A DNA stretch of 64,000 bases from JBBQZU01 sp038207425 (GTDB lineage Bacteria > Bacteroidota > Bacteroidia > Flavobacteriales_D > Cryomorphaceae). Below the pieces are notes generated by a model, which was not told where the DNA came from, made no database searches, and saw only the letters and a program-made list of their open reading frames with translations. Location: the NCBI GenBank assembly GCA_038207425.1, contig JBBQZU010000019.1, forward strand, positions 1-64,000, written 5' to 3'. The translations under genes were made by a program, and so were the position numbers. Positions 1-7,177 of this stretch are shown in pieces (positions within the stretch are counted from its first letter, which is position 1; each line of letters opens with the position of its first letter).

Positions 1-1
1 T

Positions 2-73
2 GCGGGTGTGTACTTTATACAACACATTGACAGAAGCGGTATACCACACGTATACAAAGTGATTAAGAACTAG
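2..73 (+). CDS. C-terminal end of a T9SS type A sorting-domain protein (partial)
   Basis: The first open frame runs off the left edge and ends at TAG at 71-73. It encodes about 23 residues beginning AGVYFIQHID and ending in basic residues (HVYKVIKN). The pattern G-x-Y-x-x-x-x, then a short turn, then a final strand with Lys is the end of the type A C-terminal domain that directs proteins through the Bacteroidota type IX secretion system. The functional part of the protein is outside the window. A strong terminator follows 25 nt later. Confidence 0.75.
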   Translation, partial: AGVYFIQHIDRSGIPHVYKVIKN

Positions 74-98
74 ATTTAAAAAGTTCCAATAAAATAAG

Positions 99-130
99 AA
101 CCCGCGCCTTTTAATAGGCGCGGGTTTTTT
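99..130 (+). terminator. Rho-independent terminator
   Basis: An 8-10 bp GC-rich stem (aacccgcgcc / ggcgcgggtt) with an 8-nt loop is followed by six T. It ends transcription of the partial T9SS gene at the left edge. Confidence 0.9.
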
Positions 131-800
131 AATGACTACCCAATTGATGCTGCAAGCGCACCAACGGTGTTTTATACGTAAACGCCACCATACCCGGCAC
201 CAACTCTATCATTCCACATTTTCAGCGCTATGAATACATCGGGCAGCCCGATAAGAATGGATTTCATTATGTAGCCCATTTTTCATACTCCAACACCAAC
301 GCCACCGTTGTGTATATACCCAAAGCATGGTACAATGGCTTCTCTTTGCCCACTGCGATGACAGCAACCAGCCGAAGCTTTTCGTATCTGGTGGTGGCTC
401 CTTTAGTATTCCTTTTGAAAGCGGTTTTCTGAAATGGAGGCTTCGCATTAACGATCAAGTTGCGGGTAAAAAGACACGCCTTAACTTCACCTGATTTATT
501 GAGTGCGAAAACGATGATAAATCTATAGGCAGCGACAAACTGGCTGAGACAGGTGAAATAGACGTGCAGCAATGCCCGAACCCTGCTGCAGATCTTGTAT
601 ATCTGCGGATTGGCGGCAAGAAGAACTAGTTTCAGAATTTGGACGTGTATGATAGCACCGGAAGAAAATGTTCGATGCCAGGTCCGTGAGGCATTGATGG
701 AGTTGTAGAGATCGACTTGTCGTCATTGAGTTCCTGCTTATATACAGTGCGAATTTCAGGGGAACACCAGGTATAAACAAAAAACGTTGTGGTACAGAAA
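131..800 (+). pseudogene. Decayed T9SS-sorted surface protein
   Basis: No intact frame is present, but three consecutive frame segments read as one protein. Frame 2 gives YPIDAASAPTVFYT near 137-180. Frame 1 gives NATIPGTNSIIPHFQRYEYI and then HFSYSNTNATVVYIP at 181-330. Frame 3, from about 357, gives QPKLFVSGGGSFSIPFESGF, then a sorting domain with NPAADLVYLRI, LDVYDSTGRK and LYTVRISGEH, and finally KNVVVQK near 798. Frame 3 is cut by TGA at 492, TAG at 627, TGA at 687 and TAA at 774. The middle part resembles the extracellular 'YSNxNxxxVYIP' modules found in bacterial surface proteins. The pattern is at least two frameshifts plus four stops, so this is an old pseudogene. It lies directly after another T9SS gene and may be a decayed duplicate. 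Confidence 0.75.
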
Positions 801-866
801 TCAGATGAAAATGGCCATGATTTGGCTGCTGATTTGCCGAACTTATCTCTTTAGACTATTTCAAGG

Positions 867-892
867 CCGGCACGAAAGTGCCGCTTTTTTTT
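867..892 (+). terminator. Rho-independent terminator
   Basis: A 6 bp stem (cggcac / gtgccg) with a GAAA tetraloop is followed by eight or more T. It sits after the decayed T9SS gene and seems to have outlived it. It also covers the GTG at 878, which argues against that codon as the start of the next gene. Confidence 0.75.
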
Positions 893-919
893 AATTCAGA
901 ATTAAATACCTTTAACCCT

Positions 920-2896
920 ATGCTTCGTGTACTTTTCACACTTCTTGGATTCTTTATATGCATGGTTGTACAAGGCCAAGACCCTATCACTGATAGCTTA
1001 AAGAATGTACTCAAGAATAACATGCCCGATTCGGTTAGGGTTAACACCCTTATTGATCTTGCGGGCAATTATTACCGTTCAGAACCACAAGAAGCTTTAA
1101 AGATAGCGACCCAGGCCAAGGAATTGGCTGATAAAATCGAATTCAAACCTGGGCTAGCTCTTGCACACAAGGCATTGGGGATGGGTTATTATTTCCAAAA
1201 TGATTGGGTAGATGCACTGGTGCAGTGGGAGATTGCCCTGGAAGTATTTAAATCCATCAATGATTTGAACGGTGTTTCGAATATGCTCAACAACCTTGGT
1301 GCAGTGCATTTTAACGGGGGTGATTCAGAGGCCGCGCTCGACTTTTATCTTCAATCGCTTAAAGTGGCCGAGACCAACGGTGACTCACTTCGCATCGTAA
1401 CGGCTTTGATAAATATTGGCTCGATATACTTGCTCAAAGAAGCAGGCCATAAACGTGCCTTTCAATATTATAAACGTGCCTTGCCATTAAGCCTTAAACT
1501 CGAAGATTATGATGCCATAGGCACATGTGCTGTAAATATGGGAGAGATTTACCTGGCCGATACCCTGAAATTGGACTCGGCCTTATTTTACTTCGAAACA
1601 GCCCTCAATGCCTACCAAAAATCAGCTACCGGAAATGTGTCAATTGCCCTGAATAGTATTGGCAAGGTGTATTCCGTTCGTGGCGAATTTGATAAGGCCA
1701 TTTCGTATCAGAAAGAAGCGTATGATTTAGCGAAAGCTTTGGATGCCCGCCTTGAGATGGCCCAGACCCTGCTTAGTTTGGCAAATACCTATGAAAGGCA
1801 AGGAAATATTCCAAAGGCCATTGAGTCGTTTAGAATTGCCGAAAAACTAGCTGAGGAAATTGGCGCCTATAACCTTGTGTTGCTCGCCTACGGAGGGCTG
1901 GCCGATTCCTATGCTATGATTTCCGATTTCGGCGAAGCCTATTTGTATAAAACGCTCTTTTCGAATATTAAGGATACCATCTACAATGCCGAGATGGATA
2001 AACAATTACAAGCCAAAACCCTGACCTATGAAATTGACAAGAAGCAAGGACAAATCTCGCTTTTGGAAAAAGATCAGGAATTAAAAGAAGTAGAATTAAA
2101 GAGGCAGAAAGCCATACGCAATGCCACCATGCTTGTAGGGATTTTGCTGCTCGTGGTGTTGGGAGGGTTGTTCAGCCGCTATCAATATACACGCAAAACC
2201 AACAAAATAATTGCCGCTGAGAAGGACCGTTCAGACAAGCTGCTGCTCAATATTTTACCTCAGGAAACAGCCGATGAATTAAAATCGAATGGAAGTGCTA
2301 CTCCGAAATATTATGAGAAGGTTTCAGTACTATTTACTGATTTCAAGGGGTTTACTTCAATTGCTGAAAAATTATCGCCTCAGGAATTGGTCGAAGAGCT
2401 CAATCAATGTTTCATGGCCTTTGACAGTATCATTGATATCTACAAACTTGAGAAAATCAAAACAATTGGCGATGCATATATGTGCGCTGGAGGTATTCCG
2501 GCTATCAATTCCAATAACCCAATAGATGTTGTGGATGCTGCCTTAGCGATCCGAGATTTTATGGAGCAACTTAAAGTGGAGCGCCTAGCCATGGGCAAGG
2601 AAATTTGGGAACTGCGGATAGGAATCCATACGGGACCTGTAATTTCCGGAGTGGTTGGCAAGAACAAATTCGCCTACGATATATGGGGCGATGCCGTGAA
2701 TACAGCCAGCCGAATGGAATCGAGCGGAATTCCGGGCAAAGTGAATATTTCTGGTGCCACTCACCAATTCGTTGAAGAACATTTCCATTGCGTACACAGA
2801 GGCAGAATCGAAGCCAAGAATAAAGGCGAGATTGATATGTATATCGTGGAGGGACGCAAAGTTGTGGTTGAGAACGAAAAAGCTCTATTGGCCTAA
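920..2896 (+). CDS. TPR-containing class III adenylate/guanylate cyclase
   Basis: The 658-residue protein probably makes a cyclic nucleotide in response to a signal sensed by its N-terminal part. From the ATG at 920 it has a signal peptide (LRVLFTLLGFFICMVVQG), an array of TPR units at about residues 35-370, a charged coiled coil near 375-400, one membrane segment at about 402-422, and a class III cyclase domain at about 465-650. Catalytic motifs are visible: VLFTDFKGFT carries the metal-binding Asp, KTIGDAYMCAGG the second Asp, and WGDAVNTASRM the Asn and Arg. The signal peptide and TM place the TPR part in the periplasm and the cyclase in the cytoplasm. An upstream GTG at 878 is in frame but lies inside a terminator. 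A near-consensus promoter box (TACCTTTA, 907-914) lies just before the ATG. Whether the product is cAMP or cGMP cannot be decided here. Confidence 0.9.
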   Translation: MLRVLFTLLGFFICMVVQGQDPITDSLKNVLKNNMPDSVRVNTLIDLAGNYYRSEPQEALKIATQAKELADKIEFKPGLALAHKALGMGYYFQNDWVDALVQWEIALEVFKSINDLNGVSNMLNNLGAVHFNGGDSEAALDFYLQSLKVAETNGDSLRIVTALINIGSIYLLKEAGHKRAFQYYKRALPLSLKLEDYDAIGTCAVNMGEIYLADTLKLDSALFYFETALNAYQKSATGNVSIALNSIGKVYSVRGEFDKAISYQKEAYDLAKALDARLEMAQTLLSLANTYERQGNIPKAIESFRIAEKLAEEIGAYNLVLLAYGGLADSYAMISDFGEAYLYKTLFSNIKDTIYNAEMDKQLQAKTLTYEIDKKQGQISLLEKDQELKEVELKRQKAIRNATMLVGILLLVVLGGLFSRYQYTRKTNKIIAAEKDRSDKLLLNILPQETADELKSNGSATPKYYEKVSVLFTDFKGFTSIAEKLSPQELVEELNQCFMAFDSIIDIYKLEKIKTIGDAYMCAGGIPAINSNNPIDVVDAALAIRDFMEQLKVERLAMGKEIWELRIGIHTGPVISGVVGKNKFAYDIWGDAVNTASRMESSGIPGKVNISGATHQFVEEHFHCVHRGRIEAKNKGEIDMYIVEGRKVVVENEKALLA

Positions 2897-2962
2897 TCTA
2901 TGGCTTTTACAACCAACTATCAGACCGGCAAATAAAGGCAACGTTCCAATGAATCTTTTCAT
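2885..2962 (-). other. Orphan 25-codon lipoprotein signal-peptide ORF
   Basis: On the minus strand, ATG at 2962 opens a 25-codon frame: MKRFIGTLPLFAGLIVGC, then KSHRLGQ and a TAG at 2885-2887. It has a basic N-terminus, a hydrophobic core and a lipobox (IVGC), a complete lipoprotein signal peptide with an eight-residue mature part. It overlaps the 3' end of the cyclase gene on the other strand. It may be the surviving 5' end of a lipoprotein gene whose body was lost, or a real micro-lipoprotein. Chance similarity cannot be excluded for so short a frame. Confidence 0.35.
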
Positions 2963-3127
2963 AATGAAAACCTTGGAATTTCTTTGAAATACGCCTTACA
3001 CGATGCTTGGCTGATCGACTGGTTGCAACTCTAAACTGCCGCTAATTCCTTTTAGGGCTATGCAAAGAACAGCAGATTCTTGGCCCTTGAATGAAAAATA
3101 ACCGCTCCTTCGCAGTCTTCAAATTTC

Positions 3128-4663
3128 TCAGGCTTGCGCCATTTTTTCTTTCACACGTTTCAGCCCTTCCAGAGAGAGCCGTCTTCCCGGGTTTCTTTCC
3201 AGAGTTTTGGTGTATTGCGCTCCTGCTTCTTCATACCTCCCATGCTCAGAAAGCCAGTCGGCATAGAGCTCGGGAGCAGGTTTCCGAATTGTCGGCGGCC
3301 CAAAGGAATACGAAAGAGACCATTCCATTTCGGCAGCTTCCCTGAACCGCGATTCTGCAAGGAGAGAATCTCCACTTAACCAGGCATCAAAGGCCCGCAA
3401 CTGCAGTGCCATTACGGTTGAGAAATCAATATCTATTTGCCTTGGCATGTCGCGGCTCAAGTCGGCACAAATTTTGAAATCGGCGGTGTCTAAAAACAGC
3501 GATTCCAGCCTGCAATCTTTTTCGATGGTTTGGTAGGCTGCGGCAAGTACAGCGGCATCTTTTCGCTGAAAAGCATTTACGCCTTCTACGTAGTGGTGCT
3601 GCGCTCTCGAGGTGATGTTCAGGTCGGATACATCGATCGGAATGTCGAAAACAGGATGGGTATAATCTCCGGTTTCCGCCAGAAATGTACTTTGCTGGAA
3701 GCTGACGTGAGCACGGGCTTTTTTTACAGGATCCTTTTCTGCGTATGATGCCATTCGATGTACAATGGCTTCGGCGCTGTCCACTTCACCGCGCTGCAGG
3801 TATCCATACATCAGCCAATGAAAAGAGTGGTAATCCAAAGCTGCATAATCGAGTTCTTTTCGGATTCTTCTATCGTCTGACGCTCTCCAAGCGGCTACAT
3901 TCGAAGCCACCAGTTCCTCCCAAAGGCCCATTGCGAGAAAAATATGCGATGGCATATGAAGCGCGTGTGCCGCGTCGGGAGCCACCCTTGCATACGCGTA
4001 GGCCTGATCGATTGCCTTCGAAGCATTTTGGGCATCGTCGCATGCGTGGATGTAATAGTGGAGCGCACCGGGATGCTCAGGATTCTTTTGTATCACGGAC
4101 ATGGCTGCTTTGGCGGCTCGGGCATAGGCGGCAGTGTCGCGGCCTTCCTGAACGGCTCCCATAATGGACAAAGCGTAAAAAGTTGCCGCTTCTTCACTGT
4201 TGGGATATTTTACAGTCATGGCCTGCATGGCATTGGCATAGTTCGCGTCGCGCCGGGCTTTTTCAGTATTGGGCGTGTAGAGCAGGCGCACCGCTTCTAT
4301 AAAATCATTTTCCATCTCTGTGAGCTCAGCATCCACCTGGTCGAGGCTGTCGAGAACCGCGGTGGCATCCGCGTAATCCTGCTCTTGCCAGATAGGGTGA
4401 TTGTGTGCCATTGCTTCGCCCCAGTAAGCCATAGCCATATCAGGATCGATTCTGCGCGCTTCATCAAAAGCTTCCAGCGCATCGCTGTACTGAAAACTGT
4501 GGAGCAATAGCAGTCCCTTCTCGAAGTGGGGCATGGCTTCGGCTTTACCTGTTACCCTCATATGAACCGAACCAAGGCGGCTCGCCGCATCGCCTTGCTT
4601 CCCTCCAGAGCAACCAAATAACAAGAACGAAGAAAACAGAACAATGGCAGTGAGAGATTTCAT
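3128..4663 (-). CDS. TPR-repeat lipoprotein, function unknown
   Basis: The 511-residue protein has a lipoprotein signal peptide with Cys18 in the lipobox (LLFGC), so it is probably anchored to a membrane outside the cytoplasm. TPR-like helical repeats fill most of the chain. A clear unit lies near residues 48-80 (HFEKGLLLLHSFQYSDALEA) and others lie near the C-terminus (YADWLSEHGRYEEAGAQY). A His/Met-rich stretch (HYYIHACDD, HALHMPSHIFLAMGLW) recurs in the middle. TPR proteins of this kind usually act as protein-binding scaffolds, and no enzyme motif was recognised. It stands alone, with no gene close enough to form an operon. Confidence 0.8.
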   Translation of the reverse strand: MKSLTAIVLFSSFLLFGCSGGKQGDAASRLGSVHMRVTGKAEAMPHFEKGLLLLHSFQYSDALEAFDEARRIDPDMAMAYWGEAMAHNHPIWQEQDYADATAVLDSLDQVDAELTEMENDFIEAVRLLYTPNTEKARRDANYANAMQAMTVKYPNSEEAATFYALSIMGAVQEGRDTAAYARAAKAAMSVIQKNPEHPGALHYYIHACDDAQNASKAIDQAYAYARVAPDAAHALHMPSHIFLAMGLWEELVASNVAAWRASDDRRIRKELDYAALDYHSFHWLMYGYLQRGEVDSAEAIVHRMASYAEKDPVKKARAHVSFQQSTFLAETGDYTHPVFDIPIDVSDLNITSRAQHHYVEGVNAFQRKDAAVLAAAYQTIEKDCRLESLFLDTADFKICADLSRDMPRQIDIDFSTVMALQLRAFDAWLSGDSLLAESRFREAAEMEWSLSYSFGPPTIRKPAPELYADWLSEHGRYEEAGAQYTKTLERNPGRRLSLEGLKRVKEKMAQA

Positions 4664-5121
4664 ATGGAAGGCGATAAGAATTTTTTAAAGTTAGAAATAT
4701 TCGCAATGCACCGCTGCTTAGTGAATGTCAATGGTAAGATGACTCCTTTAAACTGCCCATTTCTGAATGTTGGCAAAGGCCACGATGAGCCATTGGTTTG
4801 CCAAGGAAGCACCCTGCACGGCGGGGTATAATGGTCTTTGCAAGGCCGAAATTTTATTGCTTTAAAGCGAGAATAAAGGGGTTGGATGATCAGGTAAAAA
4901 GCAATTATCTCCCAATACAGAACTTCGGGAAAATCTCATGAAAAAAGCCAAATCCTAATGTGAAATTCTCTCCTTGCCGCGAGCATCCCGCAATTTCTTT
5001 ATTAAACCGTCGGCGAGCTTGGACGAAGAAAACTTTGCCTGAATGAACCCCTTTCCCTTGCGGAAATCGGATAGAACCAAATAGATTTCGCTCCTGGCTA
5101 TAGGTATTGGGCAAAAAGTCT
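4664..5121. other. Gene-poor stretch with a possible decayed ORF
   Basis: This stretch between the TPR lipoprotein and higA has no convincing intact gene. On the minus strand, about 4955-5118, one frame reads as protein-like: PIPIARSEIYLVLSDFRKGK, then QAKFSSSKLADGLIKKL, ending ARGKERISH at TAG (4955-4957). It lacks its own start and begins right after the higA stop, so it looks like the 3' fragment of a lost gene that once followed the toxin-antitoxin pair. I could not assign a family. The rest of the stretch shows nothing I can name. Confidence 0.3.
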
Positions 5122-5487
5122 TCACACCCCCAAAACAATTGAAGCGTCGATGCCCAGTTTAATGCTCATTTCGCGCGCCACTTTTAAGGTGGGTTCACTC
5201 TTCCCATTTAGGTATTCGCTTACGCGTGATGTGCTTACTCCAAGAAGTTCTGACAAGCGTTTTTGATTCAAACCCATCTCTGCCATGCGCAATTTGATCA
5301 CATCTATAAGTGCGGGTTTTTGCAATTGGTAGGTTCGTTCTTCATAGTCTGCTACGAGATCTGACAAAAGGTTCAACTCAATATATCCTTTCGTATCTCG
5401 GTTTTCGCTGTTGTCCGGATTTTGGAGAAGGGTTTCAACCCTTTCCACTATTGTTTGATATTCTTTTTCGGTTTTAATCATAGTCAA
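5122..5487 (-). CDS. higA: HigA-type antitoxin, XRE-family HTH protein
   Basis: The 121-residue protein has a helix-turn-helix domain in its C-terminal half (NQKRLSELLGVSTSRVSEYL, about residues 73-95), as in HigA antitoxins. These bind the cognate toxin through the N-terminal part and repress the operon through the HTH. It follows the toxin gene and shares four bases with it (ATGA at 5484-5487), the usual toxin-first order of higBA modules. The N-terminal 60 residues are acidic and helical. Activity is inferred from family and gene order. Confidence 0.88.
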   Translation of the reverse strand: MTMIKTEKEYQTIVERVETLLQNPDNSENRDTKGYIELNLLSDLVADYEERTYQLQKPALIDVIKLRMAEMGLNQKRLSELLGVSTSRVSEYLNGKSEPTLKVAREMSIKLGIDASIVLGV

Positions 5488-5780
5488 ATATTTTTGACGT
5501 CCTTAATCTTGCTATACTCAGAATGTGTCCCGATAAAACGGATGTACACTTTCTTGGCATTAAAGGAGATAATGGCGATTAATCTGTAGTCGTTTCCTTT
5601 TATGTTAAAAACGAAACGGTGGTTTCCGAAATAATCTGCCGTGCTATAATCACTTTTAAGGTCATTGAAATTTTCCCATTTTTTCTCTGATACTGAATGA
5701 TACCAAAAATGCAATGCAGTTTTCGAAATGGCGTGCTTTTCAGAAAACTCCTTGATTCGCCCACAGGTCACTATCCGCAT
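5484..5780 (-). CDS. higB: HigB-family toxin (RelE-like mRNA interferase)
   Basis: The 98-residue basic protein matches HigB toxins, which cleave mRNA on the ribosome. The family pattern is visible: an N-terminal helical part with W-rich H-F-W-Y, a central SDYSTADYFGNHRFVFNIKG, and a C-terminal YRLIAIISFNAKKVYIRFIG with the HSEY end. It starts at ATG 5778-5780 behind a purine-rich GGAGG, one of the few Shine-Dalgarno-like sites in the window. A TAnnTTTG box lies 15 nt upstream. Together with the overlapping antitoxin it forms a type II toxin-antitoxin module. It looks intact. Confidence 0.88.
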   Translation of the reverse strand: MRIVTCGRIKEFSEKHAISKTALHFWYHSVSEKKWENFNDLKSDYSTADYFGNHRFVFNIKGNDYRLIAIISFNAKKVYIRFIGTHSEYSKIKDVKNI

Positions 5781-5795
5781 TCCTCCAGTTTATTG

Positions 5796-5803
5796 CAAAA
5801 ATA
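5796..5803 (-). promoter_or_regulatory. TAnnTTTG promoter box for higBA
   Basis: The minus strand reads TATTTTTG, a full match to the Bacteroidota -7 consensus, 15 nt before the higB start. No good -33 TTG was found. An AT-rich imperfect repeat (tattttg ... tattgataaata, 5810-5846) just upstream could be the HigA operator. Confidence 0.5.
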
Positions 5804-5956
5804 AATGCCTATTTTGTAATATGGAATTTTCTATTGATAAATAGAACTGTCTGCGCATTCCAAGCTCCGCAAATAATGCCCAGGCAAGCCGCCACTGGTG
5901 ACGGCCCTGTTGATTTCGCTACAACTATCGGAAAGTGAAGGAAATACGCATATCGG

Positions 5957-6553
5957 TTAAGTTCGCGCGAATTCTAGGAGATGCGTAAAATCGCCCTTGT
6001 CAGCCAATTTGATTGCTCTTAAATATGCATTTCGGATATCACCTGTTGTGGCCGGATTGGCCGATCCCCATGAAAATATTTCTTCACCAAATAGTTTTTC
6101 AATTATGATGTCTGCCATGAGCCTGCTATGCCTGCCATTTCCGTTTGGGAAACAGTGAATACTCACGATGCGGTGCTTGAAGCGCATGGCAATTTCTGCG
6201 GGTGGAAAAGTACCATGCTCCGTCCAAAACAATGCATCATCGCAGAGCACTTTGAGATGAATGGGTATTTGATGTCTATCAATGCCAAGGTTCTTATCGG
6301 TATTTCGAAATTCTCCCGCCCAGGCCCACACATTGGCATACATTCTCTTGTGTAGGTTACAGATAAACCTTTCAGTGAAGACATCTTTTGCTTTGAATTT
6401 TTTGCCAAAAACCCATTGCATCGCATCTTCAATGTTTTGCTGCTCAAACTCGTCTAATTCTCCTTTGGTGGAAATGGTTCTTACTTTTAAACCACCCTTT
6501 TCATCTTCATCAATGGGTGTTTGCCCGTCTATATTATCCAGGTCTAATCCCAT
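5957..6553 (-). CDS. Fic-domain protein, mobile mystery protein B family
   Basis: The 198-residue Fic protein probably transfers AMP or another nucleotide group to a target protein. The catalytic motif HCFPNGNGRHSR (residues 133-144) has the His, the anion-binding Asn-Gly-Asn-Gly and the Arg intact. The N-terminal TPIDEDEKGGL and TISTKGELDEFEQQNI match the family known as mobile mystery protein B, found next to protein A on mobile segments. It overlaps mobile mystery protein A by 10 nt, so the two are translated from one mRNA. By analogy B would be the toxin-like enzyme and A its regulator. The target is unknown, and an auto-inhibitory helix is not clearly recognisable. Confidence 0.9.
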   Translation of the reverse strand: MGLDLDNIDGQTPIDEDEKGGLKVRTISTKGELDEFEQQNIEDAMQWVFGKKFKAKDVFTERFICNLHKRMYANVWAWAGEFRNTDKNLGIDRHQIPIHLKVLCDDALFWTEHGTFPPAEIAMRFKHRIVSIHCFPNGNGRHSRLMADIIIEKLFGEEIFSWGSANPATTGDIRNAYLRAIKLADKGDFTHLLEFART

Positions 6554-7002
6554 AGCATTTTGGGCAATTCGTTTACAATTTCAGCCGCCCTTTCTTTGAT
6601 GGCTTTTTCAATTCGCTGTTCGGAATTGGCCTGGTCTTCAAGCTTCATGGTGCTTACAGTACGCAGTACTATTTTGGTTGCCAAATCGGTTGCCCGTTTT
6701 TCAATCATTTCGTCCAATGAGCCATCATTGGGTACAAAACCGTAAACCAACTGCATGTCCATAACCCTGCCTATTTCTTTCAGCGATTTGATGGTAATGG
6801 AACCGTCCTTTTCTCTTATTTCCATAGCCTGAATGCCCTGTTTGGAAACAGACAGCTTGTTGCCCAATTGCAGCATAGACATGCCGATTGCGGTGCGAAT
6901 GGCTTTTATCCAACCAGTGGGTGGAAGAGCCACCTGTTTTAATGATGAGAAGCTCGACATCTTGCTGTTTAGCTGTTGCAGTTGAAGCGACTTTTTGCTC
7001 AT
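6544..7002 (-). CDS. XRE-type regulator, mobile mystery protein A family
   Basis: The 152-residue protein has a helix-turn-helix in its first half (MSMLQLGNKLSVSKQGIQAM, about residues 40-59) and a helical charged tail. The order HTH gene then Fic gene, the length and the segment TGWIKAIRTAIGMS fit the mobile mystery protein A family. It probably represses its own operon and may hold the Fic partner in check. Upstream lies a cluster of related inverted-repeat half-sites (7039-7120) suitable for such a repressor. The first ATG at 7002 is used. A second in-frame Met at residue 15 is an alternative start. Confidence 0.88.
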   Translation of the reverse strand: MSKKSLQLQQLNSKMSSFSSLKQVALPPTGWIKAIRTAIGMSMLQLGNKLSVSKQGIQAMEIREKDGSITIKSLKEIGRVMDMQLVYGFVPNDGSLDEMIEKRATDLATKIVLRTVSTMKLEDQANSEQRIEKAIKERAAEIVNELPKMLWD

Positions 7003-7038
7003 AAAGTAAAGTGTTAAATTGACTTATATACAACGAAA

Positions 7039-7120
7039 GTAAAGCTATTATTTGATAAATATAAATTTATAGTCAAGCTATTGCTTTACATAATCTGTCC
7101 ATAAGTAAAGTTATAGCTTG
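7039..7120. promoter_or_regulatory. Repeated operator-like half-sites before the mobile mystery A/B operon
   Basis: An inverted repeat pairs CAAGCTATtgCTTTAC (7074-7089) with GTAAAGttATAGCTTG (7105-7120), matching at 14 of 16 positions. A third half-site, GTAAAGCTATTA, lies at 7039-7050, and GTAAAGTGTTA at 7006 is a weaker one. The stretch is AT-rich and lies just upstream of an XRE-type regulator gene. It is most simply read as the binding region for autoregulation. Confidence 0.6.
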
Positions 7121-7177
7121 ATATTTTAAGAACGGGATCAGTCAATAACAACCGATAATAAAAAAGAAGCGGTATTT

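Noticed and set aside
878..919. Earlier GTG start for the TPR-cyclase gene
   Set aside because: The codon lies inside a terminator stem-loop and the added 14 residues would precede and disturb the signal peptide. ATG 920 is preferred.
3944..4510. 188-codon plus-strand frame
   Set aside because: It lies opposite the TPR lipoprotein gene and has no recognisable domain. The minus-strand protein has a signal peptide and TPR repeats.
5888..5905. Terminator after the Fic gene
   Set aside because: A GC-rich stem (gccgccac / gtgacggc) is present but has a mismatch and no T-run on the minus strand.
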